A DNA stretch of 7,720 nt from Planctomycetota bacterium (GTDB taxonomy: Bacteria; Planctomycetota; UBA1135; GCA-002686595). The notes beneath the pieces are model-generated. The model was not told the DNA's origin, ran no database searches, and worked only from the letters and a program-made list of their open reading frames with translations. Where the stretch lies: NCBI GenBank assembly GCA_022447405.1, contig JAKVCE010000092.1:1-7720 (forward strand). Reading direction: 5' to 3'. Positions within the stretch are counted from its first letter, which is position 1; each line of letters opens with the position of its first letter. Position numbers and translations under genes: made by a program. Of this stretch, positions 6,389 to 7,720 are shown in pieces.

Positions 6389-6405
6389 TCAGGGTTTGAC
6401 CCTGA
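6389..6405 (+). repeat. Inverted repeat 2 of the transporter leader
   Basis: TCAGGGT (6389-6395) and ACCCTGA (6399-6405) form a perfect 7-base stem with a TTG loop. It is not followed by a T-run. Confidence 0.5.
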
Positions 6406-6410
6406 AGAGC

Positions 6411-6437
6411 GGGGCGCGCGCTCGCTGTGCGCGCTCC
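6411..6437 (+). repeat. Inverted repeat 3 of the transporter leader
   Basis: Bases 6411-6419 pair with 6429-6437 over nine positions, one of them a G-U wobble, around a 9-base loop. The stem is almost all G and C, so it should be stable. It ends 16 bases before the ribosome site of the transporter gene and is not followed by a T-run. Confidence 0.5.
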
Positions 6438-6453
6438 GTCCACCACCTCTAAC

Positions 6454-6458
6454 AAGGA
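6454..6458 (+). promoter_or_regulatory. Shine-Dalgarno AAGGA for the transporter gene
   Basis: AAGGA lies 6 bases before the ATG at 6465. It supports that start over the in-frame ATG eight codons later. Confidence 0.65.
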
Positions 6459-6464
6459 ACCCAG

Positions 6465-7720
6465 ATGAGTTCAGACCAGCAGGGCGTGATGCCCAAACTC
6501 TCGATCCTCATGTTCATCCAGTTCTTCATCTGGGGGACCTGGTACCTGAGCGTCAGCTTGTACATGTACGAGAACGGGATGGGGGACGTCCGCTACTACG
6601 CGTACACGGCGGGTCCGCTCGGCGCGATCATCGCGCCCTTCTTCACCGGCCTCATCGCGGACCGCTTCTTCAACACGGAGAAGGTCTTGGCGACCCTCTT
6701 CCTCCTCGCCGGCGCCTTCATGATGCTCTTGCCCGTCGTAGGCGGGATGGAGGGGGAGGCGCTCGCGACCCAGGGTGACCTCGTCACGGCGATGGAGGTC
6801 AGCTTCCTGGGGACGACTTGGGTGAAGGGGGAGCTCTTCAACTACATCATCCTCGCGCACATGCTCTGCTACATGCCCACCCTGGGCCTCACAGCGAGCC
6901 TCGCCTTCCACCATATGCCCAAGGGCAGCACGCAGTTCCCCATGGTGCGCCTCTGGGGGACCATCGGCTGGATCGTGGCGGGCTTCACGATCGCGTTCGC
7001 GCTCAGGGTCACGGACGCCGCTGGCGAGGTGATCACCAAGGGCGAGCTTCGCCCGGAGCAGTTCCAGCTCGGCGGCATCGCCGCGGTCCTCCTCGGTGCC
7101 TTCTGCTTCTTCCTGCCTAAGACGCCCGCGCCGAAGAAGGGTCAGCCAGTGGACTGGGGGACTCTCTTCTTCGTGGACGCTTGGAAGCAGCTCATGCGCC
7201 CGAGCTTCGCGGTCTTCATGATCGGCTCCTTCCTGGTCTGCATCCCCCTCGCCGCCTACTACGCCAGCCTGCAGCAGCAGATGGAGGCGATGGCCTTCTC
7301 CAACATCGCCGGGTGGAAGAACGTGGGCACCTTCATCGAAGCGGGGATGATGTTCCTCATGCCCTTCTTCTTCCGGCGCATGGGCGTCCGCTGGATGATC
7401 ATCGCCGGCATCGGCGCGTGGGCCCTCCGCTACGTGCTCTTCTCGCTCGGCGCCTCCCCTGAGGGCTTCTGGCTGGTCGTGGGCGGGATCGCGCTCCACG
7501 GCTTCTGCTATGACTTCTTCTTCGTGACGGGCCAGGTCTACGCGGACCAAGCGACCGGGCCGGACATCCGGGGTCAGGTGCAGAGCATGCTGATCTTCTT
7601 CACCCAAGGCTTGGGCCTCTTCTTCGGCGCGCTCGCAGCGAACAGCCTCGCAGGCAAGACCTTCGGGGACGTGCCGAGCAACACCGCCGCAGCCCTGGAG
7701 CTCTGGCCTGACTTCTGGTG
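6465..7720 (+). CDS. MFS transporter, nucleoside:H+ symporter (NupG/XapB-like) family, 3' end beyond window
   Basis: The frame is open from the ATG at 6465 to the window edge, giving 418 residues with no stop. A complete family member is only slightly longer. Family landmarks are LMFIQFFIWGTWYLSVSLYM (15-34, helix 1), the TAGPLGAIIAPFFTGLIADRFF block ending in the helix 2-3 loop at Asp66-Arg67, VRLWGTIGWIVAG (161-173), and late in the protein GQVYADQATGPDIRGQVQSM (356-375). About ten hydrophobic helices are visible, with a basic and proline-rich central loop (PKTPAPKKGQP, 218-228) between the two halves, as is typical of the major facilitator superfamily. It should be a proton-driven inner-membrane importer. 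The named family transports nucleosides, but relatives beside sugar oxidoreductases probably carry sugars or glycosides. It likely belongs with the two preceding genes. Confidence 0.92.
   Translation, partial: MSSDQQGVMPKLSILMFIQFFIWGTWYLSVSLYMYENGMGDVRYYAYTAGPLGAIIAPFFTGLIADRFFNTEKVLATLFLLAGAFMMLLPVVGGMEGEALATQGDLVTAMEVSFLGTTWVKGELFNYIILAHMLCYMPTLGLTASLAFHHMPKGSTQFPMVRLWGTIGWIVAGFTIAFALRVTDAAGEVITKGELRPEQFQLGGIAAVLLGAFCFFLPKTPAPKKGQPVDWGTLFFVDAWKQLMRPSFAVFMIGSFLVCIPLAAYYASLQQQMEAMAFSNIAGWKNVGTFIEAGMMFLMPFFFRRMGVRWMIIAGIGAWALRYVLFSLGASPEGFWLVVGGIALHGFCYDFFFVTGQVYADQATGPDIRGQVQSMLIFFTQGLGLFFGALAANSLAGKTFGDVPSNTAAALELWPDFW

Larger units (their letters stand above)
6346..6464 (+). other. Hairpin-rich leader of the transporter gene
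   Basis: These 119 non-coding bases hold three consecutive inverted repeats (6362-6377, 6389-6405 and 6411-6437), followed by an unstructured C/A-rich stretch and a ribosome site. There is a TTGACC at 6396, close to a -35 consensus, but it lies within the second hairpin and has no -10 at normal spacing. The region may contain an attenuator or an mRNA processing or stability element. Confidence 0.5.

Noticed and set aside
6396..6401. TTGACC resembling a -35 box before the transporter
   Set aside because: No -10-like sequence exists at 16-18 bases downstream, where the DNA is almost pure G and C, and the hexamer is part of a hairpin.
6471..7607. 378-codon open frame on the minus strand opposite the transporter
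   Set aside because: Its product is a low-complexity His/Glu/Asp/Arg-rich sequence, the mirror image of a hydrophobic membrane protein. The + strand frame has clear family motifs.

Overview
The window is a compact, GC-rich bacterial segment with eight protein-coding genes, all on the + strand. Gaps are short or absent, and there are no RNA genes, mobile elements, CRISPR arrays or prophage traces. No phylogenetic marker is present, so the host is inferred. High GC, a metazoan-type adenylosuccinate lyase, and a Gfo/Idh/MocA oxidoreductase beside a TIM-barrel sugar isomerase/epimerase and a nucleoside:H+ symporter-type transporter together suggest Planctomycetota or a related PVC-type lineage. 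Another high-GC phylum is possible.

Region A (1-3981) is a tightly packed probable operon of five genes. It runs nadC (quinolinate phosphoribosyltransferase, 5' end outside the window), a small RsbW/SpoIIAB-like HATPase, a VanZ-like membrane protein, purB (adenylosuccinate lyase) and a lipoprotein of the endonuclease/exonuclease/phosphatase (EEP) superfamily. Three junctions are 4-base ATGA or TTGA stop/start overlaps, and the fourth is a 42-base gap. Three of the five genes appear to start at TTG. nadC and purB are housekeeping enzymes for NAD and purine synthesis. The HATPase and VanZ-like genes between them are accessory genes of unknown role that are probably translated together.

Region B (3982-4087) is a 106-base gap with one strong GC hairpin and no clear promoter. 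It is the most likely boundary between two transcription units.

Region C (4088-7720) looks like a sugar or polyol utilisation module. It holds a Gfo/Idh/MocA NAD(P)-dependent oxidoreductase, a xylose-isomerase-like TIM-barrel protein, and an MFS transporter of the nucleoside:H+ symporter type that runs off the window's 3' edge. A plausible division of labour is uptake by the transporter, oxidation by the dehydrogenase and isomerisation or epimerisation by the TIM-barrel enzyme. The substrate cannot be read from the sequence. The 119 bases before the transporter hold three consecutive inverted repeats, the most structured non-coding stretch in the window.

I see no clearly new multi-gene system. 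The best leads are the eukaryote-type PurB, the coupled HATPase/VanZ pair inside a biosynthetic operon, the run of TTGA junctions, and the hairpin-rich leader of the transporter gene.
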